Source: Blastococcus sp. CT_GayMR19 (lineage in GTDB: Bacteria > Actinomycetota > Actinomycetes > Mycobacteriales > Geodermatophilaceae). Taken from it: DNA of 64,000 nt. The position numbers were made by a program, and so were the translations under genes. Below are positions 25,930 through 34,413 of the stretch, piece by piece; within the stretch, counting starts at the first letter, position 1, and each line of letters starts with the position of its first letter. The stretch is from positions 1 to 64,000 of the forward strand of contig NZ_SPQL01000012.1 in NCBI RefSeq assembly GCF_004570385.1. Reading direction: 5' to 3'. Under the pieces are notes generated by a model. It was not told the DNA's origin. It made no database searches and saw nothing but the letters and a program-made list of their open reading frames with translations.

Positions 25930-27396
25930 TCACGAGGTGTCTGCACCCGTGCCTTGCGCTTGAGGCCGCTGGCCGGCGGCGATGGCGTCGGTGACGAGAA
26001 CGATGGTGTTGACCGGGGTGACCGGGCTGGCGGGGGTGATTCCGGCGACCGTCACGGTGTAGGCGCCTGGGGGCAGGTCGTCGAAGGTGGCTTCGGCGCG
26101 GCTGTTGCGAATGCGCGGCCGTAGCGTGTCCAGCGTGCGGCCGTCTTCGTCCGTCACGGTGACGGCCAAGGCGTGTCGTGCGTCGTCGTCGAGGTCCACA
26201 ATGACGGTCACTGGTTGGCCAGCGAGGGATAGGTCCGGTGCGGCGACTCGGATCGGCACCTCTCCCTCCCCCGGCCTGTAGCGGATGTCGTTGCCGGTGA
26301 GGATCTCCTCGAGTTCGTCAAGCGCGGCGGGGTTGCGGTGCAGGTTGCCGTGCTGGTCGACGATGCGCCGGATGCGGTTGCTGGTCTGAGTCAGGCCATG
26401 GCCGATGCCGCCGGGTAGTGGCACGGTGGCGTCCCCGTACTCGTTGCGCCCGTCGATGGTGTCCAGCGGCACCGCTCGGCCATTCTGAAGGCTGATGGTG
26501 GTCCAGGTCGGCTGACGCGCGCCGACGATCATGTGCGTCGCCTCCAGGGAAGCGGGGCGGGCGGTCTCGGCGCCCTGCAGCTCGGTGTGAAAGTGCATGG
26601 CATCGGCGACCATGCCGGTGTCGAGCTCGGGCAGCGTGGTCTCGGTGGTCTTGAGCAGATCGCTGCCGGAGGACAGGAAGGCGTACTCGGGCAGCAACTG
26701 GTGCAGCGCCGGCAGACTGCGGGCCATCTCGGTCAGGTCGACGCTGAGTGGGCCGAGGCCCTTGTGCACCCCGTTCACAAGTTGCTCGACGGCTTTGGCC
26801 GCCCCCCGCCAGGGGGTGCCGAAGGCGACTAGCTTCCGGGTAACGTCGGCGCCGCTGCAGCGCTCCAGGTACCAGCGGGCGACGAGACCGCCCATGCTGT
26901 GACAGACCAGCACCACTCGGGCGTCGGCGTACTCGCCACCCTGCGTCCGCCATCGCTCCAACGCCGGCTGGATCTGTTGGGCCAGGTAGCGGCCGTTGTA
27001 GCGGTTGGAGAGCCGCCAGTCGTAGGGCACCTCGAGCAGGTTTCCCGGCGGCGCGGCCGGATTACATGGGTCGGGGCTGGGCCGGTAGCCGAGCCCGTGC
27101 AGCCGGTCGATGAGCTTGTCGTAGCCCTTGACCGGCGTCCAGATGCCGGGCAGCCCGTGGTCGGGCATCAGCGCCGTCGGCCGGATCCCGTCGCCGGGAT
27201 GCTCGTCCCCGATCCCGGAGGGGAGGCGTAGCCGTCGCAGGCCCTCCCCCCGGCTGCGCAGAGTGCGCATCAATGAGCCGACCGAAAGTCCCCAAACAAG
27301 TTGGCCATCACGGTCGACCAACGTGCTGCCCATGATCCCGGGCAGCACCACCACCAGATCGGTTGATGAGGGCTTGGCTGTCCGGGCGGCGGTCAT
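25930..27396 (-). CDS. LCAT-like alpha/beta hydrolase with C-terminal Ig-like domain (island gene 4)
   Basis: This 488-residue protein resembles lecithin:cholesterol acyltransferase/phospholipase-type hydrolases. It has VVVLPGIMGSTL near the N-terminus (oxyanion region), EVPYDWRLSN, nucleophile Ser167 in VCHSMGGLVARW, and probable Asp322 (YGDATVPLPGG) and His349 (VDQHGNLHRN). A beta-sandwich of about 100 residues (about 375-475) follows, with PVTVIVDLDDDARHALAVTV and FDDLPPGAYTVTVAG, an Ig-like or carboxypeptidase-regulatory fold. There is no signal peptide, so it acts inside the cell. It starts 7 bases after the upstream TPR gene stop, with GAGG overlapping that stop, so it is the last operon gene. 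A membrane-lipid-attacking effector is plausible but inferred. Confidence 0.85.
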   Translation of the reverse strand: MTAARTAKPSSTDLVVVLPGIMGSTLVDRDGQLVWGLSVGSLMRTLRSRGEGLRRLRLPSGIGDEHPGDGIRPTALMPDHGLPGIWTPVKGYDKLIDRLHGLGYRPSPDPCNPAAPPGNLLEVPYDWRLSNRYNGRYLAQQIQPALERWRTQGGEYADARVVLVCHSMGGLVARWYLERCSGADVTRKLVAFGTPWRGAAKAVEQLVNGVHKGLGPLSVDLTEMARSLPALHQLLPEYAFLSSGSDLLKTTETTLPELDTGMVADAMHFHTELQGAETARPASLEATHMIVGARQPTWTTISLQNGRAVPLDTIDGRNEYGDATVPLPGGIGHGLTQTSNRIRRIVDQHGNLHRNPAALDELEEILTGNDIRYRPGEGEVPIRVAAPDLSLAGQPVTVIVDLDDDARHALAVTVTDEDGRTLDTLRPRIRNSRAEATFDDLPPGAYTVTVAGITPASPVTPVNTIVLVTDAIAAGQRPQAQGTGADTS

Positions 27397-27403
27397 CTCG
27401 ACC

Positions 27404-30400
27404 TCACTTTCCGTCAGTGTTGGTGATGGCGCGGGGCTCTGATGGGGCCGTCAGCGCGGCGGTCAACAGGGGGACAAGGCGGAGCACTTGGGGATGCTGG
27501 GCGCCGAGCGCGGCGACTTCGGTGATCCAGTCGGGCAGCCGTGTCCGGTCCGCCTCCAGGGCCAGAGCGATGTGTTCCTCGGTGGTGATTGGGTCGCCGG
27601 TGGTGGCGGCGGCGATGGCCAGGTACAGCCGTGCCGTGGCGACGTCAGCCTCGGTGCGTGCGTTCAGCAGGGCGAGGATCGCGGTCGGGGCTAGCGCGGA
27701 GGGGTTCGGGACGCGGGCCAGATCGGCCAGGAGTGCTGCGAACCCCTGCTCGGATTCCAGGGCGGTCAACGCCGTCTGGTGCTGGCCGAGGCGGGCAAGG
27801 TCGAGCAGCGCCTCGGCGGCCATCGCTGAGTTGCTGGTGGCATCGTCATCGCTGACTGCCAGCTCGTTTAGTGCAGTGGTGACAATGCCGTCAAAGAGGT
27901 CGTCTCGCCGCTCCGCGAGCAGCTGGCGTTTCCGGACGGCATCCGCGCCGGTGAACTCATGAGCGAGAAGGCGGAGCAGCAGCGGCCGGTAGGCCGCTTG
28001 CGCACCCTCCATGCGAGCAGCTCTGCGCACTGCCTCGTACCGGTGTGCCTGCTCTTCGTTGATGGCCAGAAGGGCCTCGGCGACCGCGCCGTCGGCGTCG
28101 GGGGTCAGCAGTTCCGGGTTAGCGGCGAGATTGTCGCGTTCGGCCTCGTAGGTGTCGGTGGCGATCCAGTTCCGCGCGTTCTGCAGCAGATCTGGATCGA
28201 CCGTGAACCACTCGGGTAGCGGCGGGCCCGCGGCGGTCAGCCAGGCGGCGTCGAAGGTGGCCGGGTCGGGGGAACGGTGGCGGCGGGCCTGTTGGTGCAG
28301 CGCCGACTGAAGGCCGCGGTCGGCGCCGGCGTCGGCAAGGGCTGAGTGGAGCCATCTAGCGGCGTCCGGGTGCCCGGCCTCACCGCGCGCGGCGCGGTGC
28401 AGAAGCAGCAACGCCCGCGCGGCCAGGGGTAGCGCCGCCAGCGCCTGCCGCCAGGCCCGTTCCACCTCGACGGGCCGCTCCACCTTCATCAGTCGGTCGC
28501 CGAGGTTATTCAGGGAGCTAGCGAGGTTGCCGGTGTAGGCGGGGTTGTCGGCGGCCAGCGCCCGGTATAGGTCTACGGCCTCGGCGGTGGGGGGCAGTGC
28601 GTCGGTGTGGCGGTCGAGTTCGCTGAGCCGGACGCCGAGATTGTTCAGCGACATGGCGAGGTCGCCGGTGAAGGCGGGGTTGTCGGCGGCCAGCGCCCGG
28701 TATAGGTCCACGGCCTCGGCGGTGGGGGGCAGTGCGTCGGTGTGGCGGTCGAGTTCGCTGAGCCGGACGCCGAGATTGCTCAGCGACATGGCGAGGCTGC
28801 CGGTGAAGGCGGGGTTGTCGGCGGCCAGCGCCCGGTTAAGGTCTACGGCCTCGGCGGTGGGGGGCAGTGCGTCGGCGGGGCGGTCGAGTTCGCTGAGCCA
28901 GACGCCGAGATTATCCAGCGACATGGCGAGGCTGCCGGTGTAGGCGGGGTTGTCGGCGGCCAGCGCCCGGTAGAGGTCGACAGCCTCAGCGCTGGGAAGC
29001 AGCGCGTCGGCGCGGCGGCCGAGTTCGCTGAGCCGGACGCCGAGGTTGCTCAGCGTGCTGGCGAGGCTGTCGGTGTAGGCGGGGTTGTCGGTGGCCAGCG
29101 CCCGGTAGAGGTCGACGGCTTCGGTGGTGGGGGGCAGCGCGTCGGCGCGGCGGCCGAGTCCGCTGAGCCGGACGCCCAAGTTGTTCAGCGTGCTGGCGAG
29201 GGCACCGGTGTAGGCGGGGTTGTCGGCGGCCAGCGCCCGGTAGAGGTCGACGGCATGTTCGGTGGGGGGCAGCGCGTCGGCGCGGCGGCCGAGTTCGCTG
29301 AGGCGAACGCCGAGGTTGTTCAGCGACATGGCGAGGTCGCCGGTGTAGGCGGGGTTGTCGGCGGCCAGCGCCCGGAAGAGGTCGACGGCCTCTTCGGTGG
29401 CTGGCAGCGCGTCGGCGCGGCGGCCGAGGTCGCTGAGCCGGCTTCCGAGGTTGGTCAGGGCCATGGCGAGGTTGCCGGTGTAGGCGGGGTTGTCGGCGGC
29501 CAGCGCCCGGCGCAGGTCGACGGCCTCTTCCGTGGCTGGCAGCGCGTCGGCGGGGCGGCCGAGGTCGCTGAGCAGGACGCCGAGGTTGTTCAGGGCACCG
29601 GCGAGGTCGCGGGTGTAGGTGGGGTTGTCGGCGGCCAGGACCCGGTAGAGGTCGAGAGCCTCTTGGGTGGGGGGCCGTGCGTCGGCGGGGCGACCGAGTT
29701 CGCTGAGTCGAACGCCGAGGTTGGTCAGCGACATGGCGAGGTCGCCGGTGTAGGCGGGGTTGTCGGCGGCCAGTGCCCGGCGTAGGTCGACGGCCTCTTC
29801 GGTGGGGGGCAGCGCGTCGGCGGGGCGGCCGAGTTGGCTGAGCAGGACGCCGAGGTTGTTCAGGGCGCTGGCGAGGTTGCCGGTGTAGGCGGGGTTGTCG
29901 GCGGCCAGCGCCCGGTAGAGGTCGAGAGCCTCTTGGGTGGGGGGCAGCGCGTCGGCGCGGCGGCCGAGTTCGCTGAGCAGGACGCCGAGGTTGGTCAGGG
30001 CGCCGGCGAGGTTGCCGGTGTAGGCGGGGTTGTCGGCGGCCAGGGCCCGGTAGAGGTCGACGGCCTCTTGGGTGGGGGGCAGCGCGTCGGCGGGGCGGCC
30101 GAGTTCGCTGAGCAGGACGCCCAGGTCATTCACGGCGCTGGCGAGAACGGCCTGGAAGGCTGGCTCCTCGACGGCCAGACTGCGGTACAGCTGCTCCGCC
30201 TCCTGTGCTGGCGGCAGCGCCGCCAGCGACTGCCCCCGCCGATCGAGGCGCGCCGCGAGGGTTCCCGCTGCGGCGGCTAGAGCCGGCCGCAGGTCAGGAT
30301 GATCGCCGGCCAACTGCCGCAGCCGGTCGAGCCCGGCCTCGCCGCCGATCGCGGCATGCTCGGCGACATGCAGCCACAGGTAGTTCGGCTGCCGCGCAGT

Positions 30401-30904
30401 CAGCCCGCCGGTGAGCAACTCCGCGTAGTGCTCCAACAGCGCCACGGCGACGGCGGCAGCCTCAGGATCGTCACCTCCGCCCGGCAGCCGGGGCTGCGGG
30501 CGGAGGTGGTCGGCGAGGGCCTGGTGTGCCAGCCGGTACACCGCCACCCCGGCCTCACCGTCCTGCACCACGTAGCGGCCGAGCTGGTCGAGCACCCAGC
30601 TGATGTCCTCCGCGCCGACTTCCCGCCCCGTCAGCGCCTGACCGACGACGCGCCATTCCGGCTCCGGGAACCCTGCCCCCAGCGCCCAGGTCAACGTGGT
30701 CAACAGCCCGCGCGCCAGTGCCGTCACATTGGTCTCGACCGAGCCAACTGGTGGTTTGGCCCGAGCGAGATCGACCTCGAACGCCGTCTCCACTGACCGG
30801 CTGACCTGCTGCCGCCAGTTCGGCAGGCCGGTGTCCACCGGTGCGATGCGCAGCTGGTCGGTGACCAGCCGAGCCAACAGGAACGGCTCCGGCCGCACGG
30901 TCAT
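27404..30904 (-). CDS. STAND C-half/TPR-repeat sensor protein B (island gene 3)
   Basis: This protein of 1,166 residues has three parts. Residues 1 to about 240 begin EPFLLARLVTDQLRIAPVDTGLPNW and include FRLAHQ-like YRLAHQALADHLRP; they resemble the helical/winged-helix second half of a NACHT/STAND ATPase. Residues about 240-810 hold 13 TPR-like repeats of 45 residues with the pattern NNLGVRLSELGRRADALPPT...AVDLYRALAADNPAYTG. The last 330 or so residues form a helical domain (PEWFTVDPDLLQNARNWIATDTYEAER) shared with gene 2. It has no Walker motifs of its own. Its ATG overlaps the gene 2 stop (ATGA). Confidence 0.88.
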   Translation of the reverse strand: MTVRPEPFLLARLVTDQLRIAPVDTGLPNWRQQVSRSVETAFEVDLARAKPPVGSVETNVTALARGLLTTLTWALGAGFPEPEWRVVGQALTGREVGAEDISWVLDQLGRYVVQDGEAGVAVYRLAHQALADHLRPQPRLPGGGDDPEAAAVAVALLEHYAELLTGGLTARQPNYLWLHVAEHAAIGGEAGLDRLRQLAGDHPDLRPALAAAAGTLAARLDRRGQSLAALPPAQEAEQLYRSLAVEEPAFQAVLASAVNDLGVLLSELGRPADALPPTQEAVDLYRALAADNPAYTGNLAGALTNLGVLLSELGRRADALPPTQEALDLYRALAADNPAYTGNLASALNNLGVLLSQLGRPADALPPTEEAVDLRRALAADNPAYTGDLAMSLTNLGVRLSELGRPADARPPTQEALDLYRVLAADNPTYTRDLAGALNNLGVLLSDLGRPADALPATEEAVDLRRALAADNPAYTGNLAMALTNLGSRLSDLGRRADALPATEEAVDLFRALAADNPAYTGDLAMSLNNLGVRLSELGRRADALPPTEHAVDLYRALAADNPAYTGALASTLNNLGVRLSGLGRRADALPPTTEAVDLYRALATDNPAYTDSLASTLSNLGVRLSELGRRADALLPSAEAVDLYRALAADNPAYTGSLAMSLDNLGVWLSELDRPADALPPTAEAVDLNRALAADNPAFTGSLAMSLSNLGVRLSELDRHTDALPPTAEAVDLYRALAADNPAFTGDLAMSLNNLGVRLSELDRHTDALPPTAEAVDLYRALAADNPAYTGNLASSLNNLGDRLMKVERPVEVERAWRQALAALPLAARALLLLHRAARGEAGHPDAARWLHSALADAGADRGLQSALHQQARRHRSPDPATFDAAWLTAAGPPLPEWFTVDPDLLQNARNWIATDTYEAERDNLAANPELLTPDADGAVAEALLAINEEQAHRYEAVRRAARMEGAQAAYRPLLLRLLAHEFTGADAVRKRQLLAERRDDLFDGIVTTALNELAVSDDDATSNSAMAAEALLDLARLGQHQTALTALESEQGFAALLADLARVPNPSALAPTAILALLNARTEADVATARLYLAIAAATTGDPITTEEHIALALEADRTRLPDWITEVAALGAQHPQVLRLVPLLTAALTAPSEPRAITNTDGK
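28490..30140 (-). repeat. 135-bp tandem coding repeats, TPR array B (13 copies)
   Basis: Thirteen 135-bp units encode the 45-residue TPR-like repeats of gene 3. Neighbouring units are nearly identical, with the same GGGTTGTCGGCGGCCAGC phase marker on the plus strand in most of them. The low divergence suggests recent expansion or gene conversion. The units also read openly in the antisense frames, which explains long spurious reading frames there. Confidence 0.92.
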
Positions 30905-33900
30905 GGAGGACCAGCCTGAATGTGGTGCGTCGACGGGTCGGCAAGCGCGGGCGCGGGTTGTGGCGAGGCGGTCAGCGTGGTCGTCAGGGGAGGGATGAGG
31001 CGCAGTACCGAGGGGTGTTGGGCGCCGAGGGCGGCGAGTTCGGTGATCCAGTCGGGCAGCCGTGTCCGGTCCGACTCCAGGGCCAGAGCGAGGTGCTCCT
31101 CGGCGGAGGCGGGGTCGCCGGCAGCGGCGGCGGCCACGGCCAGGTACAGCCGTGCCGTGGCGGCGTCAGCCTCGGTGCGAGCGTTCAGCAGAGCGAGGGT
31201 CGCGGTCGGGGCCAGAGCAGAGAGGTCCGGGACGCGGGCCAGATCGGGCAGCAGCGCCGTTAGTCCCTGCTCGGATTCCAGCGCGGTGAGGGCCGGCTGG
31301 TGCTCGTGGAGGCGGGCAAGGTCGAGAAGCGCCTCGGCGGCCATGGCGGCGTTGCCGGTGGCGTCGTCGTCGCTGGCCGCCAGTTCGTCAAGCTCAGTGG
31401 TGACGGTGTCGTCGAAGAGGTCGTCTCGCCGCTCCGCGAGCAGCCGCCGCTGCTGGCCGGGGCCGACGGCGGCGAACTGGTGGGCGAGCAGGCGGAGCAG
31501 TAGCGGCCGGTAGGCCGCCTCCACGCCATTTGTGCGGGCGGCGGCCCGCAGCGCCGCGTACCGGTTGTCCTCGCCCACGGCGAGGAGGGCCTCGGCGACC
31601 GCGCTGTCGGCGTCGGGGTTCAGCAGCTCGGGGTGGGCGGTGAGGTGGGCGCGTTCGGCCTCGTAGGTGTCGGTGGCGATCCAGTTCCGCGCGTTCTGCA
31701 GCAGATCTGGATCGACCGTGAACCACTCGGGTAGCGGCGGTCCGGCCACGGTCAGCCACGCGGCGTCGAAAGTAGCCGGGTCGGGGGAACGGTGGCGGCG
31801 GGCCTGCTGGTGCAACGCCGACCGCAGGTCCCGGTCGGCGCCGGCAAGGGCGGAGTGGAGCCAGCCGGCCGTGTCCGGGTTCCCGGGGGTGGCGCGCGCG
31901 GCGCGGTGCAGTAACAGCACCGACTGCGACACCGGCGGCTTCTCCCCGAGTGCCTGCCGCCAAGCCGGCTCGGCCTCGGCAGGCCGCCCCAGCTCGGTCA
32001 GCCGGTCGCCGAGGTTGATCAGCGCGCGGGCAAGGTCGCCGGTGTAGACGGGGTTGTCGGCGGCCAGCGCCCGGTAGAGGTCGACGGCCTCTTCGGTGGG
32101 GGGCAGCGCGTCGGCGGGGCGGCCGAGTTCGCCGAGCAGGACGCCGAGATTGGTCAGGGCAGCGGCGAGGTCGCCGATATACGCGGGGTTGTCGGCGGCC
32201 AGCGCCCGGTAGAGGTCGACGGCCTCTTCGGTGGGGGGCAGCGCGTCGGCGGGGCGGCCGACCCCGCTGAGCCGGATGCCGAGGTTGGTCAGGGCGCTGG
32301 CGAGGTTGCCGGTGTAGGCGGGGTTGTCGGCGGCCAGCGCCCGGTAGAGGTCGACGGCCTCTTCGGTGGGGGGCAGCGCGTCGGCGGGGCGGCCGAGTTC
32401 GCTGAGCCGGATGCCGAGGTTGTTCAGCGACATGGCCAGGTCGTCGGTGTAGGCGGGGTTGTCGGCGGTCAGTGCCCGGTAGAGGTCGACGGCCTCTTCG
32501 GTGGGGGGCAGGGCGTCGGTGAGGCGGCCGAGTTCGCTGAGCCACATGCCGAGGTTGTTCAGCGAGCTGGCGAGGTCGCCGGTGTAGGCGGGGTTCTCGG
32601 CGGTCAGCGCTCGGCGCAGGTCGACGGCCTCTTCGGTGGGGGGCAGCGCGTCGGCGCGGCGGCCCAGCATGCTGAGCCGGATGCCGAGGTTGTTCAGGGC
32701 GCTGGCGAGGTCGCCGGTATAGGCGGGATTGTCAGCGGCCAGCGCCCGGTAGAGGTCGACGGCCTCGGCGGTGGGGGGCAGCGCGTCGGCGCGCCGGCCG
32801 ACCCCGCTGAGCAGGACGCCGAGGTTGGTCAGCGACATGGCCAGGTCGCCGGTGTAGGCGGGGTTGTCGGCGGCGAGCTCCCGGTAGAGGTCGACGGCCT
32901 CTTCGGTGGGGGGCAGCGCGTCGGCGGGGCGGCCGAGTTCGCTGAGCCGGACGCCGAGGTTGTTCAGCGAGCTGGCGAGGTTGCCGGTGTAGGCGGGGTT
33001 GTCGGCGGCCAGCGCCCGGCGCAGGTCGACGGCTTCGGTGGTAGGGGGCAGTGCGTCGGCGCGGCGGCCGAGCTCGCTGAGCAGGACGCCGAGGTTGGTC
33101 AGCCCGCCGGCGAGGTCGTCTGTATGGGCGGGGTTATCGGCGGCCAGCGCCCGGTAGAGGTCGACGGCTTCGGTGGCGGGGGGCAGTGCGTCGGCGCGGC
33201 GGCCTACCATGCTCAGCAGAATGCCGAGGTTGTTCAGTGCGCCGGCGAGGTTGCCGGTGAGGGCGGGGTTGTCGGCTGCCAGCGTCCGCCGCAGGTCGAC
33301 GGCCTCGGTGGTGGGGGCGAGCGCGTCGGCGCGGCGGCCGAGTTCGCTGAGCCGGACGCCGAGGTTGTTCAGTGCGCCGGCGAGGTCGCCGGTGTAGGCG
33401 GGGTTGTCGGCGGCCAGCGTCCGGTAAACATCGACGGCCTCTTCGGTGGGGGGCAGTGCGTCGGCGCGGCGGCCTACCTTGCTGAGCAGAATGCCGAGGT
33501 TGTTCAGTGCGCCGGCGAGGTCGCCGGTATGGGCGGGGTTGTCGGCGGCCAGCGCCCGGTAGAGGTCGACGGCCTCGGTGGTGGGGGGCAGCGCGTCCGC
33601 GGGGCGGCCGACCCCGCTGAGCCGGATGCCGAGGTTGGTCAGCGACATGGCGAGGTCGGCGGTGTACGCGGGGTTGTCGGCGGCCAGTCCCTGATACAGC
33701 CGTGCCGCCTCCTGTGCCGGCGGCAGTGCGGCCAACCGCCGCCCCCACCCGCCGAGCCGAGCCGATAGGGTCCCCGCCGCGGCGGCGAGGCCTGGCCGCA
33801 GGTCGGGATGGTCGTCGGCCAGGTGCCGCAGCCGATCCAGCCCGGCCTCGCCGGAGATCGCCGCATGCTCGGCGGCGTGCAGCCACAGGTAGCCGGGCTG

Positions 33901-34413
33901 CCGCGGAGTCAGCCCGCCGGTGAGCAGGCGGGCGTAGTGCTCCAGCAGCGCCACGTTGACCGCGACGGCCTCGGCATCGTCACCGCCGCCGGGCTGCCGG
34001 GGCAGCGGGCGAAGGTGGTCGGCGAGCGCCTGGTGCGCCAGCCGGTACACCGCCACCCCGGCCTCGCCGTCCTGCACCACATAGCGACCCAGTTGGTCGA
34101 GCACCCAGCTGATGTCCCCCGCTGTGACCTCCCGCCCGGTCAGCGCCCGGGCGACCGCTCGCCACTCCGGCTCCGGAAACCCAGCACCCAGCGCCCAGGT
34201 CAACGCCGTCAGCAGCCCGCGGGCGAACCCGGCTGCGCTGAACTCACCCGAGCGGTCAGGTGGGTCGGCCCGGGCGAGGTCAACCTCGAACGCCGTCTCC
34301 ACTGACCGGCTGACCTGCTGCTGCCAGTTCGGCAGGCCGGTGTCCACCGGTGCGATGCGCAGCTGGTCGGTGACCAGCCGAGCCAACAGGAAAGGCTCCG
34401 ATCGCGTCGTCAC
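30901..34413 (-). CDS. STAND C-half/TPR-repeat sensor protein A (island gene 2)
   Basis: This 1,170-residue protein is a close tandem paralogue of gene 3 with the same three-part plan. The N-terminal 230 or so residues (SEPFLLARLVTDQLRIAPVDTGLPNW, YRLAHQALADHLRP) look like the missing second half of the STAND module encoded just upstream. Thirteen 45-residue TPR-like repeats follow (about residues 240-835), then the same helical C-terminal domain and an Ala/Pro-rich tail. The start GTG overlaps the stop of the caspase-ATPase gene (GTGA), so the two parts of the split STAND protein are made in immediate succession. TPR arrays commonly bind peptides or partner proteins, so a sensing role is inferred. 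Confidence 0.88.
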   Translation of the reverse strand: MTTRSEPFLLARLVTDQLRIAPVDTGLPNWQQQVSRSVETAFEVDLARADPPDRSGEFSAAGFARGLLTALTWALGAGFPEPEWRAVARALTGREVTAGDISWVLDQLGRYVVQDGEAGVAVYRLAHQALADHLRPLPRQPGGGDDAEAVAVNVALLEHYARLLTGGLTPRQPGYLWLHAAEHAAISGEAGLDRLRHLADDHPDLRPGLAAAAGTLSARLGGWGRRLAALPPAQEAARLYQGLAADNPAYTADLAMSLTNLGIRLSGVGRPADALPPTTEAVDLYRALAADNPAHTGDLAGALNNLGILLSKVGRRADALPPTEEAVDVYRTLAADNPAYTGDLAGALNNLGVRLSELGRRADALAPTTEAVDLRRTLAADNPALTGNLAGALNNLGILLSMVGRRADALPPATEAVDLYRALAADNPAHTDDLAGGLTNLGVLLSELGRRADALPPTTEAVDLRRALAADNPAYTGNLASSLNNLGVRLSELGRPADALPPTEEAVDLYRELAADNPAYTGDLAMSLTNLGVLLSGVGRRADALPPTAEAVDLYRALAADNPAYTGDLASALNNLGIRLSMLGRRADALPPTEEAVDLRRALTAENPAYTGDLASSLNNLGMWLSELGRLTDALPPTEEAVDLYRALTADNPAYTDDLAMSLNNLGIRLSELGRPADALPPTEEAVDLYRALAADNPAYTGNLASALTNLGIRLSGVGRPADALPPTEEAVDLYRALAADNPAYIGDLAAALTNLGVLLGELGRPADALPPTEEAVDLYRALAADNPVYTGDLARALINLGDRLTELGRPAEAEPAWRQALGEKPPVSQSVLLLHRAARATPGNPDTAGWLHSALAGADRDLRSALHQQARRHRSPDPATFDAAWLTVAGPPLPEWFTVDPDLLQNARNWIATDTYEAERAHLTAHPELLNPDADSAVAEALLAVGEDNRYAALRAAARTNGVEAAYRPLLLRLLAHQFAAVGPGQQRRLLAERRDDLFDDTVTTELDELAASDDDATGNAAMAAEALLDLARLHEHQPALTALESEQGLTALLPDLARVPDLSALAPTATLALLNARTEADAATARLYLAVAAAAAGDPASAEEHLALALESDRTRLPDWITELAALGAQHPSVLRLIPPLTTTLTASPQPAPALADPSTHHIQAGPP
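31990..33690 (-). repeat. 135-bp tandem coding repeats, TPR array A (13 copies)
   Basis: Thirteen 135-bp units encode the repeats of gene 2. Conserved positions (NLG, ADALPPT, EAVD, ADNPAYTG) hold, while the residues after NLG and the D/N, L/I positions vary from unit to unit. Units resemble those of array B closely enough to allow recombination between the two genes. Confidence 0.92.

Noticed and set aside
28742-30280. Repetitive plus-strand proteins within the TPR arrays (also 33124-33768)
   Set aside because: They are the antisense translation of the 135-bp TPR units; the minus strand has the canonical TPR-like pattern and continuous genes.
28490-33690. Possible CRISPR or minisatellite arrays
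   Set aside because: The period is 135 bp with no unique spacers, and units encode in-frame 45-residue protein repeats. They are coding repeats.
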